This document shows, one piece after another, positions 18,476-26,728 of a stretch of 64,000 bases of DNA. Under the pieces are notes generated by a model. That model worked only from the letters and a program-made list of their open reading frames with translations. It was not told the origin of the DNA and made no database searches. The stretch lies in contig CAZVRJ010000002.1 of the NCBI GenBank assembly GCA_964629885.1, positions 1-64,000 on the forward strand, in the 5' to 3' direction. Position 1 is the stretch's first letter. Each line of letters begins with the position of its first letter. The translations under genes were made by a program, and so were the position numbers. The DNA is from CAYWCV01 sp964629885. GTDB taxonomy: Bacteria; Bacteroidota; Rhodothermia; Balneolales; CAYWCV01.

Positions 18476-18753
18476 TGCGCATTACTTGGTCTCCATTGTC
18501 GATTCAAGACATAAAATCCATATTGAAGTATATATCTGAGGATGATCCTGTTTCAGCGATGTTAATACTAGATAAAATTGAGGAGTTACTAGGATTAATA
18601 TCAGACTATCCTCAAATTGGTAAGGCAGTTGATGAGAAAAATGGAGTAATTACTAGGGAATCTCTTATAATTGGAACATATCGACTTTTTTATTGCATCA
18701 TAGATTCAGAAATTCAAATCATTAGTATTCGTCACACTAGACAGGTAATGTGA
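18472..18753 (+). CDS. RelE/ParE-family toxin
   Basis: The 93-residue protein has the ParE/RelE fold signature: ITWSPLSIQDIKSILKYIS at the start, FPQIG-like YPQIGKAV in the middle and the closing YRLFYCIIDSEIQIISIRHTRQ. The second half matches ParE more than RelE, so gyrase poisoning is as likely as mRNA cleavage. It is translationally coupled to the antitoxin by a 4-nt overlap. The local base composition is more A/T-rich than the flanking genes, which suggests horizontal arrival of the module. Confidence 0.87.
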   Translation: MMRITWSPLSIQDIKSILKYISEDDPVSAMLILDKIEELLGLISDYPQIGKAVDEKNGVITRESLIIGTYRLFYCIIDSEIQIISIRHTRQVM

Positions 18754-18792
18754 TTACAATTTGTCTATAGCCTTATTCAATTCATCTACCCT

Positions 18793-19413
18793 TTGAACCA
18801 AGCTGTTGACCAATATCTACAAATCGGCTGCGGACGCTGCCCACGTGGCGGCACACCGGCTTGTAGCGTGAACAGATGGCGGCAGTTACTAGTTGAGCTA
18901 CGCAGAATTGTCTTGGGCACCGGACTCACCGAGGAACGCAAATGGGGTGTGCCCTGCTATACCATTGATGACAAGAATGTGATCCTCATCGGCTCGTTTA
19001 ACGATTATATCGTCATCAGCTTTTTGAAGGGAGGCCTTCTCAGCGATCCACACGGAGTGCTGCAGAAATCTGGACCCAATTCCCACATAGGCCGAATCAT
19101 TCGCTTCACCGACCTTGAGACTTTACTCGAGATGGAGCCAATTATTCACGAGTACGTTCTTGAGGCTGTCGATGTGGAACGCAAGGGGCTCACCGTCGAA
19201 CGCGAAGCGGTGCCAGAGTCCGTTCCCGATGAGCTTCAGCAGATGTTTGAGAAAGATCCGTCCTTTGAAGCCGCCTTCTACCGCCTCACACCAGGCAGGC
19301 AGCGCGGGTATCTGATCCATTTCGGTCAAGCCAAACAGCCGGAGACGCGGATACGGCGTATAGAGAAGTTCATCGACCGGATCTTCGAGGGGCTGGGCAT
19401 GCACGACCGCTAG
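18793..19413 (+). CDS. YdeI/OmpD-associated family protein (DUF1801-like)
   Basis: The N-terminal half matches the DUF1801 iron-chaperone-like domain: LTEERKWGVPCYTIDDKNVILI and SFLKGGLL, with GCGRCPRGGTPAC before it. The C-terminal motif LTPGRQRGYLIHFGQAKQ is the YdeI signature. In E. coli, YdeI is linked to peptide resistance; function here is unknown. The start is TTG at 18793: family proteins begin MNxxVDxxL, which this codon reproduces, and no ATG is available. It follows the toxin gene by 39 nt and could be read with it. Confidence 0.8.
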   Translation: MNQAVDQYLQIGCGRCPRGGTPACSVNRWRQLLVELRRIVLGTGLTEERKWGVPCYTIDDKNVILIGSFNDYIVISFLKGGLLSDPHGVLQKSGPNSHIGRIIRFTDLETLLEMEPIIHEYVLEAVDVERKGLTVEREAVPESVPDELQQMFEKDPSFEAAFYRLTPGRQRGYLIHFGQAKQPETRIRRIEKFIDRIFEGLGMHDR

Positions 19414-19749
19414 CAGATTTGTTGAACCACTGAAAACACTGAAAAAATAGATTATTTAAAACCACAGATGGCACTGATAACACAGATTTTTTAAACCACT
19501 CGAATCAATTGACCCCATCTGTGCCATCAGTGTCATCAGTGTCATCAGTGGTTCATTTTTCCGCATTTTCCGTTTATTAAGTGGTTTATTACACTAGAAG
19601 CAGTTCTCTAGGCATGTCACTCATATTTTCGGTGATTATGTTAATAATTGTTATGCCTTAGCTAGCCGGCAGCTCTGCATTCCCAGTTTTCATTATCTTC
19701 CACGATTGGTCAAAAACTGTTTCCCTTCAAACTTCTTCCTATCGTGATT
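19414..19749. repeat. Spacer with nested inverted repeats and a 9-bp tandem repeat
   Basis: There is no gene here. TGAACCACTGA (19423-19433) pairs perfectly with TCAGTGGTTCA (19545-19555). Inside it, CACTGATAACACAGAT (19472-19487) pairs with 19517-19532 at 14 of 16 positions. The unit ATCAGTGTC is repeated in tandem at 19526-19551. A long hairpin of about 130 nt is possible. The rest, up to the tricorn-like gene, shows nothing I can name. Confidence 0.75.
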
Positions 19750-22700
19750 ATGCTCAAGTCGTTGCTCTTCGTTGTCGTCGCATTTGTCGCAACAGCATCC
19801 GCCATGGCACAGGATGCCGGCTGGATGCGCTACCCGTCCATCTCCCCCGACGGAACCACCATCGTCTTCACCTATAAGGGAGACATCTACCGTGTACCGG
19901 CCGCTGGTGGGCAAGCAGTGCCGCTCACTCTGCATGAGGCGCACGACTACCATGCGATTTGGACACCAGACAGCAAACACATCGTCTTTGCAAGCGACCG
20001 ATATGGCAATTTTGACCTATTTGTGATGCCAGCGGCCGGTGGAGAGCCCCGTCGCCTCACCTTCCACTCATCGAACGAGACCCCATTTAGTGTGTCGCCT
20101 GACGGCAAGAATATCCTGTTCGGTGCCCACCGAATGGACTTGCCCGAGAATCGTATGTACCCGGCTGCATCGGTCCCAGAGCTGTACACCATTCCACTTG
20201 AGGGTGGACGTGTCGACCAAATCCTGACCACCCCTGCCGACTATGCCACTTACAGCGCGAATGCCCGCCAGATCCTTTACCAGGACAATAAAGGTCGCGA
20301 AAATGTGTGGCGCAAACACCAGCGTAGCGCCGTGACCCGCGACATTTGGCTCTACGATGTTACTGCAGGCACCCACCGCCAGCTCACCACCTTTGAGGGC
20401 GACGACCGCAACCCAGTGTTCGCCGACAATGCATCGCGTGTCTTTTATTTAAGCGAGCGCAGCGGAACGCTTAACGTCCACACCTTCTCGGTGGCAAATC
20501 CGACCGACGATCGCCAGGTTACCTCGTTCAAGACCCATCCCGTTCGCTTTTTAAGCATTGCCAACAACGGAACGCTGGCATTTGGATACGATGGACAGAT
20601 TTACACCCTTAGCGGCAACGCCCAACCTGCGCGAGTGCCCATCACCATCGCAGCCGACGCCCGCTCCAACAGCCAGTATGTGGTTCAGATATCCGGCGGT
20701 GCCAGTGGGATGGCCGTGTCGCCCAACGGCAAGGAAGTCGCCTTCATCAACCGTGGCGACGTGTTCGTCACATCGGTCGAGACCAATGCGACAAAGCAGG
20801 TAACCAACACCCCTGAGATCGAGAAGGAAGTGCAGTTCGCACCCGACGGACGCACCCTATTCTATGCCAGTGAGCGAAATGGCAAATGGTCGATCTACAA
20901 GAGCGAGATCGCCCGCTCCGAAGAGCTCTACTTCTTCGCTTCGACAATGATCAAGGAGACTCCAATTCTGGAGAACAACAACGAGAACTACAATCCAACT
21001 CTTTCGCCCGATGGCAAGGAACTTGCCTACATTGAAAATTCAATCGCGTTGAAAGTGCTGAACCTGGCAAGCAAACAAAGCAGGGTGCTCGCAGGGACCG
21101 ACCATATCGCCTCGACTCGCGACAACGACCAGTATTTGGCTTGGAGCCCTGACGGCAAATGGATCATGTTCGACATGTCCGTGCCGGGCATTGCTCCTGG
21201 CGAAGTGGCCATCGTACCAGCCGACGGCAAAGGTAAGGTTTCGAACCTGACCATGAGCGGATTCTCCGAAAGGCGCGGCAAGTGGATCCTTGACGGCAAG
21301 GCCATCATCTATATGAGCAACCGCGACGGTCTCAAGGGCGTAGCCCAGGCCGGTGGATCACAGTCTGACGTATTCGCCATGTTTTTGACTCAGGAGGCTT
21401 GGGATCGATTCAACCTGAGCAAAGAGGAAGCATCTCTCCTAAAAGAGGCTGAGGACAAAGCCGCAAAGGCAGATTCATCCAAGAAAGCTGCACCATCGAA
21501 GGATCTGGTCATTGATTGGGACGGGCTTTCTGAGCGAAAGGCCAAGTTGACCATTCACTCATCCACCATGTCGGATGCCTTGATCAGCAAAGATGGTGAG
21601 AACCTGTATTATTTGGCACGTTTCGAGCGTGGGCACAACCTATGGACCACTAACCTCAAAACCCGAGAAACCAAAGTTTTGGTCAATCTGAATGCCAACG
21701 GTGGCACCATGGTCTGGGACAAGGATCAGAAGTCCATCTTCCTAAACGCCGGCGGGACCCTATCCAAGATCGACCCAAGCAGTGGCCGCCGCGAAATGAT
21801 CAGCATCTCGGGCGAGATGAGCATCGACCGCACGGCGGAGTATCAGTCCATGTTTGACCAGGTGTGGAACCGCACAAATAAGACCTTCTACTCGGGAGAC
21901 TTCCATGGCGCCGACTGGAACATGCTACGCCGCGATTACAGCAAGCACCTTCCACACCTTGGAAACAGCCATGAATTCTCCGAAATGCTGGCCGAGATGC
22001 TTGGTGAGTTAAATATTTCGCATAGTGGATCGACGTATGGCGGTCCAAGTACGCAAGGCGCCGACGCCACTGCCCAACTGGGTATTTTTGTGGACTACAA
22101 ACACCGCGGAGTCGGTATTCGCATCTCTGAGGTATTGAAGGGTGGTCCGCTCGACAAAGCTGGACTCAACGTTAAAGCAGGGACCATCATCGAGGCCATC
22201 GATGGCGTCGCCATTGCTGCCAACATGGACATCGACGCACTCATGAATCGTAAGGCCGACACCAATGTGCTAATCACTCTCAACGAAGGGGGCAAGAAGC
22301 GCGACATCGTTGTCAAGCCGATCACCGTAGGTGCCCAGAATAGCCTACTGTATCGTCGCTGGGTCGATCGCAACCGTGCCGAGGTTGAGAAATTGAGCAA
22401 CGGCGACTTTGGGTACGTTCACATACCGGGCATGAACGACGGCGCCTACCGCACCACATTTGAGGAAATATTGGGACGCTACCCGCATCATAAGGCCATT
22501 GTCATAGATGTGCGATTCAACGGCGGCGGGGACCTTGTGGCCGATTTGGAGATGTTTCTCTCTGGCAAGTCGTTTTTCGATTACGCCAACCATCGTCAGT
22601 CGGTAGGTTTCGAGCCCAACTTCCGCTGGACCAAGCCGAGCATTTCGATTGTCGATCAGGGTGCTTATAGCGATGGGCACTGCTACGCTTACATGTACCA

Positions 22701-22953
22701 GACCATGGGAATCGGGAAGTTGGTTGGAACCCAAGTACCGGGCACGTGCACCTATGGTGGATGGGGCACTGTTGGTGACGGAATCCGTTGGGGTGTACCG
22801 GCTGTTGGCGTGAAAGGCGTTGAGGGCGAGTGGCTTGAGAACCGTCCGACCGAGCCAGACATCGAAGTGTGGCACAAGTTTGACGAAGTAGCTAAAGGCA
22901 AAGACGCCCAGCTCGAGACAGCGGTATTGGAGCTTAGGAAGACGGTGAAGTAA
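19750..22953 (+). CDS. Tricorn protease homologue (S41 family), exported
   Basis: The 1067-residue protein starts with a signal peptide (LLFVVVAFVATASAMAQ). TolB/PD40-type beta-propeller repeats fill about residues 20-600 (for example SPDGTTIVFTYKGDIYRV and SPDGKNILF). A PDZ domain follows at about 780-860 (GVGIRISEVLKGGPLDKAG), then a tail-specific protease core with the nucleophile Ser in DQGAYSDGHCYAY and a late Glu in NRPTEPDIEV. It should cut peptides in the periplasm. ATG at 19750 is chosen over GTG two codons earlier. Transcription ends at a strong terminator at 23022. Confidence 0.9.
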   Translation: MLKSLLFVVVAFVATASAMAQDAGWMRYPSISPDGTTIVFTYKGDIYRVPAAGGQAVPLTLHEAHDYHAIWTPDSKHIVFASDRYGNFDLFVMPAAGGEPRRLTFHSSNETPFSVSPDGKNILFGAHRMDLPENRMYPAASVPELYTIPLEGGRVDQILTTPADYATYSANARQILYQDNKGRENVWRKHQRSAVTRDIWLYDVTAGTHRQLTTFEGDDRNPVFADNASRVFYLSERSGTLNVHTFSVANPTDDRQVTSFKTHPVRFLSIANNGTLAFGYDGQIYTLSGNAQPARVPITIAADARSNSQYVVQISGGASGMAVSPNGKEVAFINRGDVFVTSVETNATKQVTNTPEIEKEVQFAPDGRTLFYASERNGKWSIYKSEIARSEELYFFASTMIKETPILENNNENYNPTLSPDGKELAYIENSIALKVLNLASKQSRVLAGTDHIASTRDNDQYLAWSPDGKWIMFDMSVPGIAPGEVAIVPADGKGKVSNLTMSGFSERRGKWILDGKAIIYMSNRDGLKGVAQAGGSQSDVFAMFLTQEAWDRFNLSKEEASLLKEAEDKAAKADSSKKAAPSKDLVIDWDGLSERKAKLTIHSSTMSDALISKDGENLYYLARFERGHNLWTTNLKTRETKVLVNLNANGGTMVWDKDQKSIFLNAGGTLSKIDPSSGRREMISISGEMSIDRTAEYQSMFDQVWNRTNKTFYSGDFHGADWNMLRRDYSKHLPHLGNSHEFSEMLAEMLGELNISHSGSTYGGPSTQGADATAQLGIFVDYKHRGVGIRISEVLKGGPLDKAGLNVKAGTIIEAIDGVAIAANMDIDALMNRKADTNVLITLNEGGKKRDIVVKPITVGAQNSLLYRRWVDRNRAEVEKLSNGDFGYVHIPGMNDGAYRTTFEEILGRYPHHKAIVIDVRFNGGGDLVADLEMFLSGKSFFDYANHRQSVGFEPNFRWTKPSISIVDQGAYSDGHCYAYMYQTMGIGKLVGTQVPGTCTYGGWGTVGDGIRWGVPAVGVKGVEGEWLENRPTEPDIEVWHKFDEVAKGKDAQLETAVLELRKTVK

Positions 22954-22964
22954 CTCTCCCCTAG

Positions 22965-22988
22965 CCCCTCTCTTTAAAAAGAGAGGGG
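22965..22988 (+). other. Perfect hairpin after the tricorn-like gene
   Basis: CCCCTCTCTTT pairs with AAAGAGAGGGG around a two-base loop. No T-tract follows, so it is more likely an mRNA 3'-end stabiliser than a terminator; the real terminator lies 34 nt further on. Confidence 0.7.
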
Positions 22989-23021
22989 AGATATGACAGC
23001 TCCGCTTGAGGGTGGGTTTGG

Positions 23022-23054
23022 AGATGCGACGCTAAGCGTCGCATCTTTTTTTTT
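23022..23054 (+). terminator. Rho-independent terminator
   Basis: AGATGCGACGC pairs perfectly with GCGTCGCATCT around TAA and runs into nine consecutive Ts. It ends the tricorn-like transcript. Confidence 0.92.
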
Positions 23055-23060
23055 ATATAA

Positions 23061-23157
23061 CGTCTGTCATTTTGTAAAGACCCATGCCGAAGGCATCTCA
23101 CTCCTTTTTAATCCCGTCTGTCATCTTGTAAAGACCCATGCCGAAGGCATCTCGCTC
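23061..23157. repeat. Two 43-bp direct repeats with inner hairpin
   Basis: Copies at 23061-23103 and 23115-23157 differ at two positions. Each contains TGTCATYTTGTAAAGACC and the hairpin ATGCC-GAA-GGCAT. A related copy with a different hairpin lies at 642-681. Confidence 0.85.
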
Positions 23158-23258
23158 TATCTAACAATAATTTGTAAAATCTTATCACGTCGCTTTGTGA
23201 TGTGATGTGGCTTTGTTTTATTGTACAATCTCTCGTTGTCAACAAAACCTAGGATCGT

Positions 23259-25874
23259 ATGCGTAATCTATTAATTGCCTCCCTGTTGGGAGTATGTGTC
23301 GGCTTCAGCACCGCCAACGCTCAACGAAATGCCCCACCGGCGCAAAGCCAGCCAGCAGCCAGCAGCGAAAGTGCCTTCAAAAAGCTCATTGCAGGAACTG
23401 ACCACCAGCCAGGCTTCTTCGATACTTACCGCAAGGACGACAAACTCTATCTTGCTGTTCCGGCAAAGATGCTCGGCCAGGATTTTCTACTCAATTACCA
23501 AATAGCGCGTGGAATCGGCTCAAGTGGCCTTTTAGGAGGCACGATGCTGAATATATTCGAGGCCAATTTGGTCGCTTTTGAAATGCGCGAGGGAAAACTG
23601 TTCCTCGTTCAACGCCCACATCGATACAAGGCGGAGTCGGGCACCCCAGAGGCTGCATCCGTCGATTACAGCTATGGGGACTCTGTTCTCGAAACTGCTA
23701 AAATTGAGGCTTGGTCTGACGACAAGTCGATGATCCTCATCAGTGTGTACGATTGGTTCGTCAGCGACCTGTCGAACATTAGCCAGCGTGTGCAGAACGC
23801 CGCCTCACCACGTCCCGGAACACCGGGTCGCGTCACCTTCGACAAAAGCCGAAGCTATATCGAAAGTGCCAAATCGTTCCCGCTCAATACGAACATCCGT
23901 GCCAGCCTCACCTTCAGGAACAATGAGTCTTCGGGACCACGCACGGTTGCCGACTCACGATTCATCCCCGTATCCATCTTTTACTCTATGGCAGCACTGC
24001 CTGAGACACCAATGAAACCGCGCGAGGGTGACGAGCGTCTTGGGTACTTCATGACGGTGCATAAAGATTTCACAAACGACGAGAAGGAATTTTTCAAGCG
24101 CTACATCAATCGCTGGCGTCTGGAGTGTGATGGTCCTGCAGGCAGCGACGGGCTCTGCACACCCAAGAAACCCATCACGTATTACATTGATCACACCATT
24201 CCGGTCGAATATCGTCAGGCCATGATGGAAGGCGTACTCGCTTGGAACGACGCTTACGAAGCCGCCGGATTCAAGAATGCCGTGAAGGTCGACATGCTGC
24301 CTGAAGGTGCCGATCCTGAGGACATCCGGTATGCCACATTGCGTTGGAGCACATCCGACCAGTCGGGCTACAGTGCCATCGGTCCGTCGATTGTGGATCC
24401 ACGCACGGGCGAAATCCTGGATGCCGACATGCTTTACGAGGCAAACATGATCATCGGCACGCGAAATTCGCAGCGGCAGCTGGTCGATCCGAGAGCAGCC
24501 ATCGACGAGATGTACGTTGTTTCCGACGATGAGCTTGAACTGATGTCGCAAGGCATTAAGACGGGCAGCTTTTATGCCGAAATGAGCGCACAACAGGATC
24601 TGGTGCGCAGCTTCCTGCTGTTTGGTGGTGCCATGCGAGCTGGCGAAAACGTGCCCAAGACGTTCCTCGACTCATTCATCCGTTGGGTGACCATGCATGA
24701 GGTTGGACATACCTTGGGTCTGCGGCACAATTTCAAATCATCGTCCGACACCCCGAATGCACGTCTGACAGATACCGGATTTACAGAAAAGAACGGTGTC
24801 TTCAGCTCTGTGATGGAATATCCGTCGGTGAATCTAGGTAAAAACGCCAGCTCAGATGGCCATTACTACAATGTCGGGGTAGGTTCGTACGATCGCTGGG
24901 TGATCACCTATGGCTACACGCCCGATGACGCCAAGTCAGCGGCTACCGCTCGTCTGGCGGCGCAGCCCGGACACGCTTTCTCAGACGATGCAAGTGGGGC
25001 GAGTGCTATCGATCCGCTCGTAAACACCTATGATCTTGGTGAAGACCCACTAGCTTGGGGCCGTGATAGGGCCACTATGATCAGCGAAATGATCCCAAGG
25101 TTACCAGAGATTGCTCTAGCTGACAACATGCCGTATTACGAGCTTACCGATCTCTATCAGTCGTTGCTGCAGCAATATTCGCGGGCATTGGCACCGACCG
25201 TGAAGTACATCGGAGGTCAACATCTGCATCGCGACCGTGTTGGCGACCCAGACGGACGCATGCCATTCGAGCCCATCAGCAAGGCTAAGCAGCAGGAAGC
25301 ACTACAAATGATCGTTGACTATGCTTTCGACGCCGATGCCATGAGCCTGCCACAGGAGGTGTTTCAGCAGTTTGGCGCCAACCGGATGAGCCATTGGGGG
25401 CAAACCAACACCTATGGTGGCCGTGTAGACTATCCACTGCATCAAACTTCATTGGGAATCAAGACATCCCTGCTGAACCAGTTGTTAAATCCCACGCGCC
25501 TCGAGCGAATCCGCGATACGGAAGTTAAGTTCGGTGCTGCCAACACGGTGACCATCCCCGAGTTGATGAAATCTGTAACCATGGCTATCTGGGAAGAGAT
25601 TTGGGCCAGTCCGGGCAAGAATCTTCCAGGAACGCGTCGTGACCTGCAACGCGCTCACTTAGATGGCATGATATCGTTGGTAACAAGTCCGTCTGCCGAC
25701 ACCCCGTCCGATGCCCGTTCAGTCGCCAGAATGACGTTGCAAGATCTGCACGATCGTATTGATGGGCGACTCAAGCCACCTGCATTCGCCTTCGATGACT
25801 ACACCAAGGCACACCTGCAAGAGGCCCGAGCACGCATCAAGAAAGCCTTGGATGCCGGCATGAGTCAGAATTAG
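23259..25874 (+). CDS. Secreted zinc-dependent metalloprotease (DUF5117/M10-like)
   Basis: A signal peptide (LLIASLLGVCVGFSTANA) precedes an 871-residue protein of the DUF5117/DUF5118 metalloprotease family. The zinc site HEVGHTLGLRH provides His480, Glu481, His484 and His490, and the Met-turn is probably in SSVMEYPSVN. A DUF5118-like region lies at about 30-90 and DUF5117 at about 100-290. It should be periplasmic or extracellular; its substrates are unknown. It is followed by an octamer repeat and a good terminator, so it is probably monocistronic. Confidence 0.9.
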   Translation: MRNLLIASLLGVCVGFSTANAQRNAPPAQSQPAASSESAFKKLIAGTDHQPGFFDTYRKDDKLYLAVPAKMLGQDFLLNYQIARGIGSSGLLGGTMLNIFEANLVAFEMREGKLFLVQRPHRYKAESGTPEAASVDYSYGDSVLETAKIEAWSDDKSMILISVYDWFVSDLSNISQRVQNAASPRPGTPGRVTFDKSRSYIESAKSFPLNTNIRASLTFRNNESSGPRTVADSRFIPVSIFYSMAALPETPMKPREGDERLGYFMTVHKDFTNDEKEFFKRYINRWRLECDGPAGSDGLCTPKKPITYYIDHTIPVEYRQAMMEGVLAWNDAYEAAGFKNAVKVDMLPEGADPEDIRYATLRWSTSDQSGYSAIGPSIVDPRTGEILDADMLYEANMIIGTRNSQRQLVDPRAAIDEMYVVSDDELELMSQGIKTGSFYAEMSAQQDLVRSFLLFGGAMRAGENVPKTFLDSFIRWVTMHEVGHTLGLRHNFKSSSDTPNARLTDTGFTEKNGVFSSVMEYPSVNLGKNASSDGHYYNVGVGSYDRWVITYGYTPDDAKSAATARLAAQPGHAFSDDASGASAIDPLVNTYDLGEDPLAWGRDRATMISEMIPRLPEIALADNMPYYELTDLYQSLLQQYSRALAPTVKYIGGQHLHRDRVGDPDGRMPFEPISKAKQQEALQMIVDYAFDADAMSLPQEVFQQFGANRMSHWGQTNTYGGRVDYPLHQTSLGIKTSLLNQLLNPTRLERIRDTEVKFGAANTVTIPELMKSVTMAIWEEIWASPGKNLPGTRRDLQRAHLDGMISLVTSPSADTPSDARSVARMTLQDLHDRIDGRLKPPAFAFDDYTKAHLQEARARIKKALDAGMSQN

Positions 25875-25921
25875 TAGAGTGGTAGAGCGGCGAAGCCGTC
25901 CTGAGTGAAACGAAGGATCTT
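25875..25921. repeat. Octamer plus core dispersed repeat, copy 1
   Basis: It starts on the stop codon of the zinc protease: TAGAGTGG, TAGAGCGG, then GGCGAAGCCGTCCTGA and GAAGGATCT. The same elements occur in the opposite orientation at 54656-54715. The core resembles a motif I recall as scattered through many FCB genomes. Confidence 0.75.
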
Positions 25922-25952
25922 TAGTAGTTAGTATTTAATGGTTTATAGTAAG

Positions 25953-25993
25953 AATCCCCCCTTTCGTGATGGTATGAGAGGGGGGATTTTATT
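25953..25993 (+). terminator. Rho-independent terminator after the zinc protease
   Basis: AATCCCCCC (25953-25961) pairs with GGGGGGATT (25980-25988) across an 18-nt loop and continues as TTATTTA. Confidence 0.75.
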
Positions 25994-26073
25994 TATGCGA
26001 ACTTATTTGCGAGTATGTAACTATGAACGTACTTTGGCCTTGTATATATGACAATTGATACCAAGGGGGCACT

Positions 26074-26565
26074 GTGAATTCTAACAAATCAAACGTAGTA
26101 CCAAGGCATTCAGGTTCATTTTCGGAAGCACCTTTTGTGCTAAAGGCATTACTGCTGTTCTCGTTGATCACTGTCGCTGCCGACGTTTACCTAAACGTGA
26201 TAGGTCCCCTCGAACTTAAGGAGGCAATAATACCTTTTACTGGATGGGTTGTAAGTTCGTCGTATAGCTTTGTCGCAATATCATTGGTGTTTTTAATGCT
26301 CGGCTATCATTCTGACCCATTCTATACTAGAAAGTTGATCACATTTCTTTTATTCATCAGCATCATCTTCGGCATAGCAGACATTGGATCCGCCTTTGGC
26401 GTCGAAGATTTCGGCAATCCGTACTTGTCTGTCAGCCAGTGGCGACCGGTCTGGACCATCATTATTCCTTCCTTTTGGGTAGCCCTGCTGTATACGCCCG
26501 GAGTAAGCCAGTATTGCGAATATCTGGAAAAAAAGTATCCCAAGATGCTGAGCTATTATCGATGA
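26074..26565 (+). CDS. Four-helix membrane protein of unknown function
   Basis: I do not recognise a family. Four hydrophobic segments lie at about residues 24-44, 58-78, 88-108 and 127-147 of 163, with short polar tails. The start is GTG at 26074, well supported by AAGGGGG 4 nt upstream, one of the few strong ribosome sites in the window. It stands alone between a terminator and the potassium-uptake operon. Codon choice is more A/T-rich than in the flanking large genes. Confidence 0.6.
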   Translation: MNSNKSNVVPRHSGSFSEAPFVLKALLLFSLITVAADVYLNVIGPLELKEAIIPFTGWVVSSSYSFVAISLVFLMLGYHSDPFYTRKLITFLLFISIIFGIADIGSAFGVEDFGNPYLSVSQWRPVWTIIIPSFWVALLYTPGVSQYCEYLEKKYPKMLSYYR

Positions 26566-26662
26566 ATGTTTGTCTAGAAGTCGTTTTCATCTGCATATCG
26601 ATCGGCTGAGCAGTATTCCATTGCATATTCCCATTCTGCTCATAATAATTGCGGTCTTCTGA

Positions 26663-26681
26663 AAATTCAGTATCTGAATTT
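26663..26681 (+). promoter_or_regulatory. Palindrome upstream of the ktr operon
   Basis: AAATTCAG and CTGAATTT are perfect inverted repeats around TAT. The palindrome is 47 nt upstream of the ktrB start. It could be an operator; no T-tract follows, so a terminator for the previous gene is less likely. Confidence 0.45.
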
Positions 26682-26728
26682 ATTTCATCGTAATATGTTG
26701 ATCATCCGACGGTTAAGACTGATCATGT

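Larger units (their letters stand above)
22954..23258. other. Spacer with two hairpins and a direct repeat
   Basis: There is no gene here. It holds an 11-bp perfect hairpin (22965-22988), a Rho-independent terminator (23022-23054) and two 43-bp direct repeats (23061-23157). The remaining 100 nt lead to the zinc protease gene and show no clear promoter boxes. Confidence 0.8.

Noticed and set aside
22993..23205. 70-codon open frame after the tricorn-like gene
   Set aside because: Its translation repeats the same short phrase because it runs through the terminator and the two 43-bp direct repeats; no ribosome site.
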